Both the position numbers and the translations under genes were made by a program. Below the pieces are notes generated by a model. It was not told the DNA's origin. It did not search any database and saw nothing but the letters and a program-made list of their open reading frames with translations. Positions 36,293 to 45,019 of a stretch of 64,000 nucleotides of DNA are shown piece after piece. Location of the stretch: positions 1 to 64,000 of the forward strand of contig CAKULF010000008.1 of assembly GCA_934667125.1 (NCBI GenBank), in the 5' to 3' direction. The DNA is from an uncultured Candidatus Melainabacteria bacterium (GTDB lineage Bacteria; Cyanobacteriota; Vampirovibrionia; Gastranaerophilales; Gastranaerophilaceae). Numbering within the stretch: the first letter of the stretch is position 1; every line of letters starts with the position of its first letter.

Positions 36293-36301
36293 TTTATGAT
36301 A
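36293..36301 (+). promoter_or_regulatory. Extended -10 promoter element upstream of dapB
   Basis: TGATATAAT lies about 35-40 bp before the dapB start; coordinates are accurate to a few bases. No clear -35 box. Confidence 0.45.
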
Positions 36302-36337
36302 TAATTTTTTGACATAGTGAATTTTAAAGGAGGAGCT

Positions 36338-37120
36338 TTGATTAAAATTGGTGTAATCGGGGCAAACGGAAAAATGGGAAAAGAAGTTGTAAAGCTTGTT
36401 AGCGCTGAAAACGACTTAGAACTTTCCATTGCTGTTGATAAATTTTATAATCTGGAAGATAAATACGATTTTAAAATTGATAATGATGTTGAGCATGCTC
36501 TAAAAAATAATGAACTTGATGTTGTTGTTGATTTTACGCAACCAAGCGTTGTTTTTGAAAATATTAATTTATATCAAAAATATAAAGTTAAAGCCGTTAT
36601 AGGTACAACAGGCTTAACAAACGAGCAAATTGAGCAAATCAAAAAGATGTCAAAAGAAAATAATACAGGAATAATCATCGCTCCTAATTTTTCAATTGGC
36701 GCAATTTTGATGATGAAATTTGCTGCTATGGCTTCAAAATATTTCTCAAATGCTGAAATAATTGAATATCATCACAATCAAAAGAAAGACGCTCCATCAG
36801 GAACATCAATTAAGACGGCTCAATTGATGATTAAAGAAAATAAGAACTTTAAACTTGGAAATTGTCCTGAAACGGAAACGATTAAAGGCTCTCGTGGCGG
36901 ATGTTATGAAGAAAATAATGAGGGAAATATTCAAATACACTCTGTGCGCATGCCTGGGTTTGTTGCTTCTCAACAAGTAATCTTCGGCTCAGACGGACAA
37001 ATCTTAAAAATCCATCATGACACAATAAATCGTGAATGCTATATGGGCGGAGTTAAGATTGCTATTGAATATTTATATAAAAATAATGAATTTGTTTATG
37101 GATTGGAGAATATACTATGA
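36338..37120 (+). CDS. dapB: 4-hydroxy-tetrahydrodipicolinate reductase
   Basis: 260 residues from TTG 36338, because AAAGGAGG sits 6 nt upstream; an in-frame GTG at 36317 would translate the ribosome binding site itself. IKIGVIGANGKMGKEV is the NAD(P) site, VVVDFTQPS and GTTGLT follow, and EYHHNQKKDAPSGTS carries the catalytic His/Lys of the family. Lysine/diaminopimelate pathway. Overlaps asd by 4 bp (ATGA). Confidence 0.95.
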   Translation: MIKIGVIGANGKMGKEVVKLVSAENDLELSIAVDKFYNLEDKYDFKIDNDVEHALKNNELDVVVDFTQPSVVFENINLYQKYKVKAVIGTTGLTNEQIEQIKKMSKENNTGIIIAPNFSIGAILMMKFAAMASKYFSNAEIIEYHHNQKKDAPSGTSIKTAQLMIKENKNFKLGNCPETETIKGSRGGCYEENNEGNIQIHSVRMPGFVASQQVIFGSDGQILKIHHDTINRECYMGGVKIAIEYLYKNNEFVYGLENIL

Positions 37121-38145
37121 CACTACCAAACATCGCAGTATTAGGCGCAACAGGAGTTGTTGGAAGAGAAATTTTAAATATATTAGAAGAAAATAAAGTT
37201 GAATATAATTCAATTAAATTTTTAGCTTCAAAAAGAAGTGCAGGCTCTAAAATCACTTTTAAAGGCGAAGACTTTACAGTTATTGAAGCAACAGATGACG
37301 TATTTGATGATATTGATATTTGTCTTGCTTCAGCAGGCGGCGAAACAAGCAAACGCTTTGCGCCCGTTGCAGCTAAAAAAGGTTGCGTTTTTATAGATAA
37401 CTCTTCTGCTTTTAGAATGGATAAAGATGTTCCTCTTGTTATAGCAGGGGTTAACGACGACGATTTAAAAAATCATAAAGGAATTATTGCAAATCCAAAT
37501 TGCTCTACTTCTCAATTAATGTTGCCTTTGAAGGCTTTGAATGATAAATATAAAGTTAAAAAAATGATAGTTTCAACTTATCAAGCTGTTTCAGGGGCAG
37601 GCTTAAAAGCAATTAACGAATTAACGGATAATACAAAAGTTAATCTTGTTGGAATGCCTTATAATCCTGAAGCTTTTAAATATGAAATAGCATTTAATGT
37701 TATTCCTCAAATCGATAGCTTTACTGATAATGGCTACACTAAAGAAGAAATGAAAGTTACAAACGAAACAAGAAAAATTTTACACTTGGATGAAAATGTT
37801 AAAATTTCTTGTACTGCCGTTAGAGTTCCTGTTTATATAGGACACTCTGAATCTGTAGCGGTTGAATTTGAAAACAAAGTTGAAGCAAGCGAAGCTCGTG
37901 AATTATTAAAAAACACTTGGGGTGTTGAAGTTGTGGATGATGTTGATAATTTTATTTATCCGACACCAAAAGACGCAGCAGGAAAAAACCCTGTGTATGT
38001 TGGCAGAATAAGAAATTCTATTGCTTTTGATAACGGTCTAGAATTTTTCTGTGTAGCAGATAATTTAAGAATCGGAGCAGCATTGAATACTGTAAGATTG
38101 GCTGAGAAGGTGATAGCACTTGGCTTGTACTGTGCGAAACATTAG
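37117..38145 (+). CDS. asd: Aspartate-semialdehyde dehydrogenase
   Basis: 342 residues. NADP motif VLGATGVVGREIL, catalytic Cys in NPNCSTSQLM, and the VPVYIGHSE histidine. Makes aspartate semialdehyde, the branch point to threonine (hom, thrC) and to diaminopimelate (dapA, dapB). Four-base overlap with dapB; dapA follows after a 112-bp gap holding two hairpins. Confidence 0.96.
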   Translation: MTLPNIAVLGATGVVGREILNILEENKVEYNSIKFLASKRSAGSKITFKGEDFTVIEATDDVFDDIDICLASAGGETSKRFAPVAAKKGCVFIDNSSAFRMDKDVPLVIAGVNDDDLKNHKGIIANPNCSTSQLMLPLKALNDKYKVKKMIVSTYQAVSGAGLKAINELTDNTKVNLVGMPYNPEAFKYEIAFNVIPQIDSFTDNGYTKEEMKVTNETRKILHLDENVKISCTAVRVPVYIGHSESVAVEFENKVEASEARELLKNTWGVEVVDDVDNFIYPTPKDAAGKNPVYVGRIRNSIAFDNGLEFFCVADNLRIGAALNTVRLAEKVIALGLYCAKH

Positions 38146-38213
38146 TTAAACGATGAGTTTAACTAATGTGTAGACCTTAGATGGGCGACGTAAGAGTTTT
38201 ATTTATAAAACTC
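38140..38213 (+). promoter_or_regulatory. Two perfect hairpins between asd and dapA
   Basis: Hairpin A: 12-bp perfect stem CATTAGTTAAAC (38140-38151), loop GATGA, right arm 38157-38168; it contains the asd stop codon. Hairpin B: 9-bp stem GAGTTTTAT (38194-38202) with right arm 38205-38213. Neither has a following T run, so they look like mRNA-processing, stability or translation-control elements rather than terminators. Confidence 0.6.
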
Positions 38214-38257
38214 CACAGGAGCAATTGATGAATTTATAATTTTAGGAGAAAAATAAT

Positions 38258-39154
38258 ATGGCATTAAGATGTGATTTAGGCGAAGTTATTACCGCAATGG
38301 TGACACCTTTTGATGAAGAAAGAAATGTTGATTATAATTCGCTTGAAAAAATTTCAAGACATTTAATTGAACAAAAAACTGACGCTGTTGTTGTAGCAGG
38401 AACTACAGGCGAAAGCCCGACTTTAACACACGAAGAAGAGCAAGAAATATTATTGTGTGTAAAATCAACTGTAGCAGGTCAAGCAAAAGTTGTGATGGGC
38501 GCAGGTTCAAATTGCACAAAAACCGCTATAGATTCTTCAATCAAAGCTCAAGAACTTGGCGCAGACGCAATTTTATCGGTTGTGCCATATTATAATAAAC
38601 CCTCTCAACAAGGCTTAATCGAACATTTTTCAGCAATTGCAAAATCTGTTGATTTGCCTATAATTCTTTATAACATTCAAGGCAGAACAGGAATTGATAT
38701 GAAGCCTGAAACAATTGCGTTTTTGGCTAAAGAATATAAAAATATCGTAGCAGTTAAACAATCTAACGGAAATTTGGATTTAATTTCTGAAATCAAAAGT
38801 CTATGCCCTGATGATTTTGCAATTTATTCTGGAGACGACAGCTTAACTCTTCCAATGCTTTCAATTGGCGCACATGGGGTAGTTTCTGTTGCTTCTCATG
38901 TTGTTGGTTCTGAAATTAAATCAATGATTAGAAATTATAAATCAGGTCAGGTTTTAGCTGCTTCAAATATGCACAGAATTTTATATCCGTTATTTAGAAA
39001 AATCTTTATGGCGCCAAACCCTACACCAATTAAAGCGCTGTTATCTAAAATGGGTATAATTGAAAATTATGTAAGACGTCCGCTTGTTGAATTAAACGAA
39101 CAAGAAAGATTAGAGTTGTCTGAATGTTTGAATAATGTTTTAAAACAACTATAA
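38258..39154 (+). CDS. dapA: 4-hydroxy-tetrahydrodipicolinate synthase
   Basis: 298 residues. Schiff-base Lys167 (VAVKQSNG), Tyr138 in LYNIQGRTG, and AGTTGESPTL at 47-56 define the DapA branch of the class I aldolase-like family. Condenses pyruvate and aspartate semialdehyde. Ribosome binding site TAGGAGA. Third gene of dapB-asd-dapA, followed by a strong terminator. Confidence 0.95.
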   Translation: MALRCDLGEVITAMVTPFDEERNVDYNSLEKISRHLIEQKTDAVVVAGTTGESPTLTHEEEQEILLCVKSTVAGQAKVVMGAGSNCTKTAIDSSIKAQELGADAILSVVPYYNKPSQQGLIEHFSAIAKSVDLPIILYNIQGRTGIDMKPETIAFLAKEYKNIVAVKQSNGNLDLISEIKSLCPDDFAIYSGDDSLTLPMLSIGAHGVVSVASHVVGSEIKSMIRNYKSGQVLAASNMHRILYPLFRKIFMAPNPTPIKALLSKMGIIENYVRRPLVELNEQERLELSECLNNVLKQL

Positions 39155-39180
39155 AACGTAGAAAGCCAAATATATTAAGA

Positions 39181-39216
39181 AAAAAAGAAGTATGTTAAGT
39201 AATGTACTTCTTTTTT
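39181..39216 (+). terminator. Terminator after dapA
   Basis: 12-bp perfect stem AAAAAAGAAGTA with 12-nt loop and a right arm ending in TTTTTT. Confidence 0.85.
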
Positions 39217-39307
39217 AAATTTTCGTTAATTTTATTTGTGTATTGAGCATGTTTTTGATAAAATCTTGATAAATTGTGTTATTAGAAAATATTAGGAGGT
39301 CTAGAAA

Positions 39308-41953
39308 ATGCAAAAACGTGTATGGCTTTTTAAAGAAGGCAATGCAGATATGAGAAACCTCCTTGGTGGTAAAGGTGCGAACTTGGCCGAAATGACAAAC
39401 CTAGATTTGCCTGTACCTCCAGGGTTAACGATTACCACTGAAGTTTGTATGGAATATATAAACGCAGGAAATAAAATGCCGGAAGGCTTGATGGATGAAG
39501 TTAAAACAGCTTTAGCAGATGTTGAAAAACAAACAGGTAAAAAATTTGGCGATGTTGAAAATCCTTTACTTGTTTCAGTTAGATCAGGCGCTAGAGTTTC
39601 AATGCCAGGCATGATGGAAACAATTTTAAACCTTGGTTTAAACGACGAAACAGTTGAAGCAATGGTTAAATTAACTAATAATCCTCGCTTCTGCTATGAT
39701 AGCTACAGAAGATTTTTAACTATGTTTGGTTCTGTTGCTTGGGATATGGATAGACAAAAATATTTTGAATCCGAAGTTGAAAAAGTTAAAGAACGTGAAG
39801 GGGTTAAAGAAGATACTCAAGTTTCAGCTGATGGCTGGAAATCTTTAATCCCTGTTTATAAAAATGTAATTAAAGAAGTTACAGGACGTGAATTTCCACA
39901 AGATCCTTACGTTCAACTTCAAGAAGCAATTGAAGCAGTATTCCGCTCTTGGAATATTCCTCGTGCTATTGCATATAGAAATATGAACAAAATTGACCAT
40001 AACTACGGTACTGCTGTTAATGTTCAAACAATGGTATTTGGAAATATGGGAAATGACTGCGCTACAGGTGTAAGTTTCACAAGAAACCCTGCAACAGGCG
40101 AAAACAAATTTTATGGCGAATATCTTGTAAATGCACAAGGTGAAGACGTTGTAGCAGGTATCAGAACTCCAAAACAAATTGAAGAACTTGAACAAGATAT
40201 GCCTGAAATCTATAAACAATACGTTGCAATTGCAAAACAACTTGAAAAAGATTATCACGATATTCAAGATATGGAATTTACTGTTGAACGTGGTAAACTT
40301 TGGATTTTGCAAACAAGAAACGGTAAAAGAACTGCAAAAGCTGCTATTAAAATTGCTGTAGATTTATATAACGAAGGAATTATTACTAAAGAAGAAGCAA
40401 TCAAACAAGTTGATCCTTATTCAGTTTACCAAGTTTTACTTCCTTGTTTCAATCCTGCAGCTGTTAAATATGCTCACAAAGTTTCAAAAGGTGTAAACGC
40501 TTCTCCTGGAGCTGCTGTTGGTAAAATTGTATTTGATACAAACGAAGCTGCAACTCGTGGCGAAGCAGGCGAAAAAGTTATTCTTGTAAGAATTGAAACT
40601 TGTCCTGATGATATTCACGGTATGGCTGTTTCTCAAGGTGTTCTAACACTTAGAGGCGGAGCAACATCTCACGCTGCTGTTGTTGCAAAAGGTATGGGAA
40701 AACCTTGTGTATCAGGTTGTGAAGACCTTAAAATTGACCTTGAAAACGAAACAATCACTTGTACAGATGGAACAGTATTCCATAAAGACGACATTATTTC
40801 TCTTGATGGCGGAACCGGTGAAGTTATGGAAGGTTCTATTGAACTTGTTGATGCTGGTATCGATTCAGATTTTGAAACATTCTTCTCTTGGGTTAATGAA
40901 ATCAAAACTATGACAATTGAAGCTAATGCTGATACCGTTAAAGATGTTCAAAATGCTCTTAAATTCGGCGCTCAAGGTGTTGGATTATGCAGAACTGAAC
41001 ACATGTTTATGGATCCTGATAGACTTCCTTGGGTTCAAAAAATGATTATTGCAGGAACACCTGAAGCAAGACGTGAAGCGCTTGATAAATTATTACCAAT
41101 GCAATATCAAGATTTCTATGGAATGTTCAAAGCTCTAGGAGCTGATAAACCTATGACAATCAGACTTTTAGACCCACCACTTCATGAATTTTTACCTTCT
41201 AAAGAAGATTTAATTGCTAAAGTTGCAACTAAAAAAGCACTAAAAGAAAACTGCACAGAAGAAGAAAAAATGCTTGAAATCGTTGAAGGTTTATCAGAAT
41301 CTAACCCAATGATGGGACTTCGTGGTTGCCGTTTAGGCTTAACTTATCCTGAAATCAACGAAATGCAAGTTAGAGCTATCTTTGAAGCAGCATGTGACGT
41401 TAAAAAAGAGGGAATTAACGTTAAACCTTACGTTATGATACCTTTGATTGGTCATGTTAATGAACTTAAAGTAGCAAAAGATATCTTAGTTCGTGTTGCT
41501 GAATTAGTGATGGCTGAAAAAGGAATTAAAGTTGAATACAAATTTGGTACTATGATTGAAATTCCTCGTGCAGCCTTAACTGCAGACGAAATTGCTCCTT
41601 ATGCTGAATTCTTCTCATTTGGTACAAATGACTTAACTCAAATGACATTTGGCTATTCAAGAGATGACGCTGAGGGTAAATTCTTAAAACGTTACGTTGA
41701 ACAAAAAATTCTTCCTGCTAATCCATTTGAAACTCTTGATAAAGCAGGCGTTGGACAACTTGTTCAAATGTCAATGGAAAAAGGTAAAGCTGTAAATCCA
41801 TCATTAATCGGTGGTATTTGTGGTGAACACGGTGGTGATCCTGATAGTGTTAAATTTGCTTGTCAAATCGGTTTGAATTACACTTCTTGTTCACCATTTA
41901 GAATTCCGCAAGCAGCACTTGCAGCTGCTCAAGCTGAAATCGCTAAAAAATAA
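39308..41953 (+). CDS. ppdK: Pyruvate, phosphate dikinase
   Basis: 881 residues, full length. The phospho-carrier His455 lies in GGATSHAAVVAKGMG; Cys838 in GGICGEHGGDP is the pyruvate-domain acid/base; the N-terminal ATP-grasp domain begins LLGGKGANLAEM. Interconverts pyruvate + ATP + Pi and PEP + AMP + PPi; in anaerobes it often runs in the glycolytic direction, saving ATP. AGGAGG ribosome binding site; monocistronic. Confidence 0.97.
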   Translation: MQKRVWLFKEGNADMRNLLGGKGANLAEMTNLDLPVPPGLTITTEVCMEYINAGNKMPEGLMDEVKTALADVEKQTGKKFGDVENPLLVSVRSGARVSMPGMMETILNLGLNDETVEAMVKLTNNPRFCYDSYRRFLTMFGSVAWDMDRQKYFESEVEKVKEREGVKEDTQVSADGWKSLIPVYKNVIKEVTGREFPQDPYVQLQEAIEAVFRSWNIPRAIAYRNMNKIDHNYGTAVNVQTMVFGNMGNDCATGVSFTRNPATGENKFYGEYLVNAQGEDVVAGIRTPKQIEELEQDMPEIYKQYVAIAKQLEKDYHDIQDMEFTVERGKLWILQTRNGKRTAKAAIKIAVDLYNEGIITKEEAIKQVDPYSVYQVLLPCFNPAAVKYAHKVSKGVNASPGAAVGKIVFDTNEAATRGEAGEKVILVRIETCPDDIHGMAVSQGVLTLRGGATSHAAVVAKGMGKPCVSGCEDLKIDLENETITCTDGTVFHKDDIISLDGGTGEVMEGSIELVDAGIDSDFETFFSWVNEIKTMTIEANADTVKDVQNALKFGAQGVGLCRTEHMFMDPDRLPWVQKMIIAGTPEARREALDKLLPMQYQDFYGMFKALGADKPMTIRLLDPPLHEFLPSKEDLIAKVATKKALKENCTEEEKMLEIVEGLSESNPMMGLRGCRLGLTYPEINEMQVRAIFEAACDVKKEGINVKPYVMIPLIGHVNELKVAKDILVRVAELVMAEKGIKVEYKFGTMIEIPRAALTADEIAPYAEFFSFGTNDLTQMTFGYSRDDAEGKFLKRYVEQKILPANPFETLDKAGVGQLVQMSMEKGKAVNPSLIGGICGEHGGDPDSVKFACQIGLNYTSCSPFRIPQAALAAAQAEIAKK

Positions 41954-41974
41954 TTCAAAAAGAATTATATAAAT

Positions 41975-42010
41975 AAAATCGACACTTGATAAATTCGAGT
42001 GTCGATTTTT
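41975..42010 (+). terminator. Terminator after ppdK
   Basis: 12-bp stem AAAATCGACACT/AGTGTCGATTTT with 11-nt loop and T tail; also faces converging galE. Confidence 0.87.
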
Positions 42011-42033
42011 AAATTTCAAACTTTAAAAAATAT

Positions 42034-43023
42034 TTATTTATTTTGTAAAACTTTTTCCCATTCAAAAGCAGTTTTAATGCTATCTTCAAGAGAATTAACA
42101 GGCTTCCAATTTAACGTTGAAGCGGCTTTAGTTGAATTTGCAAACAATTTAGCAGGGTCACCCTCTCTTTTTTCAACAATTTCAACATCAATTTTTTTAT
42201 TTAGAACTTTTTCTGTTGTGTTGAAAACTTCTAAAACACTATTGCCTTCGCCCGTTCCAAGGTTAAATTCGTTAGATTGATTATTTTTAATTAAATATTC
42301 AAGTGCCAATTTGTGCGCTTGCGCAAGGTCTTCAACGTTAACGTAATCCCTGATACATGTTCCATCTTTAGTGTCGTAATCATTTCCAAAGATTTTAAAC
42401 TTTTTACCATTATTAAAGGTTGATTTAATTATATTTGGAATTAAATGGGTTTCGTTTTCGTGCCATTCGCCAATTCTTGCTTGTTTATCGCAGCCTGCAA
42501 CGTTGAAATATCTTAATTTTATTGATTTTAAGCCATAAGCTTTATCATAATCTTGCATAATTTTTTCGACAAACAATTTTGATGTTCCATAAGGGTTAAT
42601 CGGGTTTTGCGGATGTTTTTCATCTAAAGGCACATATTTTGGTTCGCCATAAGTTGCGCAAGTTGAAGAAAAAACGATTTTTTTAACATCATTTTCAATC
42701 ATTGAATCTAATAAATTTAATGTTCCAAAAGTGTTGTTTCTATAATATTTTGCAGGATTAACCACAGATTCGGGCACAATTGAATAAGCTGCAAAGTGAA
42801 TTACAGCGTCGATTTTAAAGTTTTCAAAAACTTTTTTGATGTCTTCAATGTTTTTAAGGTCACCTTTTATAAATTCAATTTTTCCAACTTTTTTTAAAGC
42901 CTCAATTGTTTCAATATGACCCGTTTCAAGGTTATCAAAAACAACAATTTCATAACCTGAATTTAAAAGATTGAGCGCACAATGGCTTCCAATGTAGCCT
43001 GCTGCTCCTGTAATTAAAATCAT
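42034..43023 (-). CDS. galE: UDP-glucose 4-epimerase
   Basis: 329 residues. ILITGAAGYIGSH at the N-terminus, SSTCATYGEP, catalytic Tyr-x3-Lys in NPYGTSKLFVEKIM, and RYFNVAGCD identify GalE. Interconverts UDP-glucose and UDP-galactose for glycan synthesis or galactose use. Ribosome binding site AGGAGAAAAAATG. Single gene. Confidence 0.95.
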   Translation of the reverse strand: MILITGAAGYIGSHCALNLLNSGYEIVVFDNLETGHIETIEALKKVGKIEFIKGDLKNIEDIKKVFENFKIDAVIHFAAYSIVPESVVNPAKYYRNNTFGTLNLLDSMIENDVKKIVFSSTCATYGEPKYVPLDEKHPQNPINPYGTSKLFVEKIMQDYDKAYGLKSIKLRYFNVAGCDKQARIGEWHENETHLIPNIIKSTFNNGKKFKIFGNDYDTKDGTCIRDYVNVEDLAQAHKLALEYLIKNNQSNEFNLGTGEGNSVLEVFNTTEKVLNKKIDVEIVEKREGDPAKLFANSTKAASTLNWKPVNSLEDSIKTAFEWEKVLQNK

Positions 43024-43050
43024 TTTTTCTCCTAAAACTAAAAATATAAA

Positions 43051-43077
43051 AAATGCCTCAGAAAAACTAAGGCATTT
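43051..43077 (-). terminator. Terminator of gdhA
   Basis: On the minus strand AAATGCCT/AGGCATTT stem with 11-nt loop followed by TTTT, just after the gdhA stop at 43083. Confidence 0.83.
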
Positions 43078-43082
43078 AATTT

Positions 43083-44456
43083 TTATATAACTCCTTGAGC
43101 AAGCATTGCTTTTGAAACTTTGTCAAATGCTGCAATGTTTGCGCCTGCTGCGTAATTGATACCTAAATTGTACTCGTCTGCTGCAGCTTTACATTTTTTA
43201 AAGATATTTATCATAATATTTTCTAATTTTTTATCAACTTCTTCAAAAGTCCAAGAATATCTCATTGAGTTTTGGCTCATTTCAAGAGCTGAAGTTGCAA
43301 CACCGCCTGCGTTTGCAGCTTTTGCAGGAGCAAAATAGATTTTATTTTCAAGGAAATATTCAATACCATCGTTATCTGTTGGCATATTAGCGCCTTCCCC
43401 AACTGCAATTGCGCCGTTTGCAACGATTAGTTTCGCTGTTTGTAAATTGATATCATTTTGAGTCGCACATGGTAAAACAATATCTGCTTTAATAGTGTAA
43501 ACAGGCGGTGTTGAGCCGTTGTTTTCCATATATTGTGCTGTTGGAACAGAGTTTAAATATTCTTTAATTCTTCCTCGTTTAACTTCTTTAATTTCTTTAA
43601 CAACATCTAATTTAATTCCGTCTTTATCATAGATACAGCCGTTTGAATCAGACATAGCAAGAACTTTTATGCCCATTTGTTGAGCTTTTTCGCAAGCATA
43701 AATTGCAACATTTCCAGAACCGGAAATAATAGCGGTTTTACCTTGAAGCTCGATATTATTGGCTTTTAGCATTTCTCTAATATAATATAAAAGCCCATAG
43801 CCTGTTGCTTCTTTTCTTGCTAAAGAACCGCCATATTCTAAACCTTTTCCTGTCAGAACGCCTGCTTCGTAAGTGTTTCTGATTTTTCTATATTGACCGA
43901 ATAAATAGCCTATTTCTCTTCCGCCAACGCCGATATCGCCAGCCGGAACGTCAATATCTTGACCGATATGCTTTTGAAGTTCATTCATAAAACTTTGACA
44001 AAAAGCCATAATTTCTCTATCGCTCTTGCCTTTAGGGTCAAAATCCGAACCGCCTTTTCCGCCGCCGATTGGAAGCCCTGTTAGAGCGTTTTTGAATATT
44101 TGTTCAAAAGCCAAAAACTTCATTATACTTTGATTTACGGATGGATGAAATCTTAAACCGCCTTTATATGGACCAATTGCGCCATTAAATTGTATTCTAA
44201 ATCCTCGGTTAACCTTAATTTCGCCTTTGTCATTAATCCAAGGTACTCTAAAAGACATAATCCTTTCAGCTTCAACTAATCTTTCAAGCAAAGCCTCCCT
44301 TTTGTAAAGTTCTTCGTTCTTTTCAACAACGGGTTCTAAGGAACTTAAAACTTCTTTAAGTGCTTGTACAAACTCTTTTTCGTTTGCGTTTTTGTTTTGT
44401 GCTTCAGCTATTACATTTTCTAAATACGCTGATTTTTCTGTTAAACTTTTTTGCAT
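43083..44456 (-). CDS. gdhA: Glutamate dehydrogenase (NADP-type, hexameric)
   Basis: 457 residues. Substrate-binding KGGLRFHPSVNQ and LPIGGGKGGSDFDPKG, catalytic Asp in VPAGDIGVGGREIGY, and the nucleotide site IISGSGNVAIYA. Length and sequence are those of the ~450-residue hexameric, usually NADP-dependent, ammonia-assimilating enzyme. Has its own promoter and terminator. Confidence 0.96.
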   Translation of the reverse strand: MQKSLTEKSAYLENVIAEAQNKNANEKEFVQALKEVLSSLEPVVEKNEELYKREALLERLVEAERIMSFRVPWINDKGEIKVNRGFRIQFNGAIGPYKGGLRFHPSVNQSIMKFLAFEQIFKNALTGLPIGGGKGGSDFDPKGKSDREIMAFCQSFMNELQKHIGQDIDVPAGDIGVGGREIGYLFGQYRKIRNTYEAGVLTGKGLEYGGSLARKEATGYGLLYYIREMLKANNIELQGKTAIISGSGNVAIYACEKAQQMGIKVLAMSDSNGCIYDKDGIKLDVVKEIKEVKRGRIKEYLNSVPTAQYMENNGSTPPVYTIKADIVLPCATQNDINLQTAKLIVANGAIAVGEGANMPTDNDGIEYFLENKIYFAPAKAANAGGVATSALEMSQNSMRYSWTFEEVDKKLENIMINIFKKCKAAADEYNLGINYAAGANIAAFDKVSKAMLAQGVI

Positions 44457-44483
44457 ATTTTCTCCATATAAAATGTTGTATTT

Positions 44484-44512
44484 ATTATACTAAATAATTG
44501 GCTTCAGTACAA
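44484..44512 (-). promoter_or_regulatory. Promoter of gdhA
   Basis: On the minus strand TTGTAC (44512-44507), exactly 17 bp, TATAAT (44489-44484); the gdhA ATG is 27 bp further on, with GGAGAA as ribosome binding site. Confidence 0.75.
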
Positions 44513-44543
44513 AAAATATGAAGAAATTTGAAATTCAAAACAG

Positions 44544-44873
44544 CTAGAATTTTTGAGTTTCGTAAAGTTTTAAAAAATTATAAATGAAATCCAGTTCTTT
44601 GGAATCAAAATTGTCAATTATATTAATAACCTGTTTTTTTAAATAATCTTTTGTGTTGCGCTTGTTAAAATCAAACAAATCTTTAATTTCTACATTCAAC
44701 GCTCGAGCGATTTTGATTAAATTTTCTTCTTTTGGAAGTTGGTAACCGCTTTCAATTCTTGTTAAATTGGATGGTTCCATCATTAATTGTTCCGCTAGAG
44801 CATATTGTTTAATTTTTCTGGCTTCTCTGATTTGTTTGATTTTTTGCCCAACCTTTTTGCTCAGTTCGCCCAT
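44544..44873 (-). CDS. XRE-family transcriptional regulator
   Basis: 109 residues from ATG 44873, preceded by AGAGG; a longer frame to 44912 lacks a ribosome binding site. Helix-turn-helix at about 8-62 (VGQKIKQIREARKIKQYALAEQLMMEPSNLTRIESGYQLP) and a C-terminal helical part ending FIYNFLKLYE. Divergent from the pilin-like gene, which makes that gene a plausible target. Confidence 0.83.
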   Translation of the reverse strand: MGELSKKVGQKIKQIREARKIKQYALAEQLMMEPSNLTRIESGYQLPKEENLIKIARALNVEIKDLFDFNKRNTKDYLKKQVINIIDNFDSKELDFIYNFLKLYETQKF

Positions 44874-45019
44874 TAAACACCTCTTTGGTAAGTATATTAT
44901 CAATGCGAGCAATTTTACACGCTACACAATAACAATTTTTCTTGACAATATTTCTATAACATGACATGAATATAGATAATTCTGTCTTAGTATAACAATT
45001 TTTATAAGGAAATATTGTT

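Noticed and set aside
36317..36337. GTG start for dapB giving an N-terminal NFKGG
   Set aside because: The apparent FKG tag is the translation of the ribosome binding site AAAGGAGG; the real start is TTG 36338.
38146..38257. Lysine riboswitch upstream of dapA
   Set aside because: Only 112 bp with two simple hairpins; the five-helix lysine aptamer needs about 170 bases and its conserved loops are absent.
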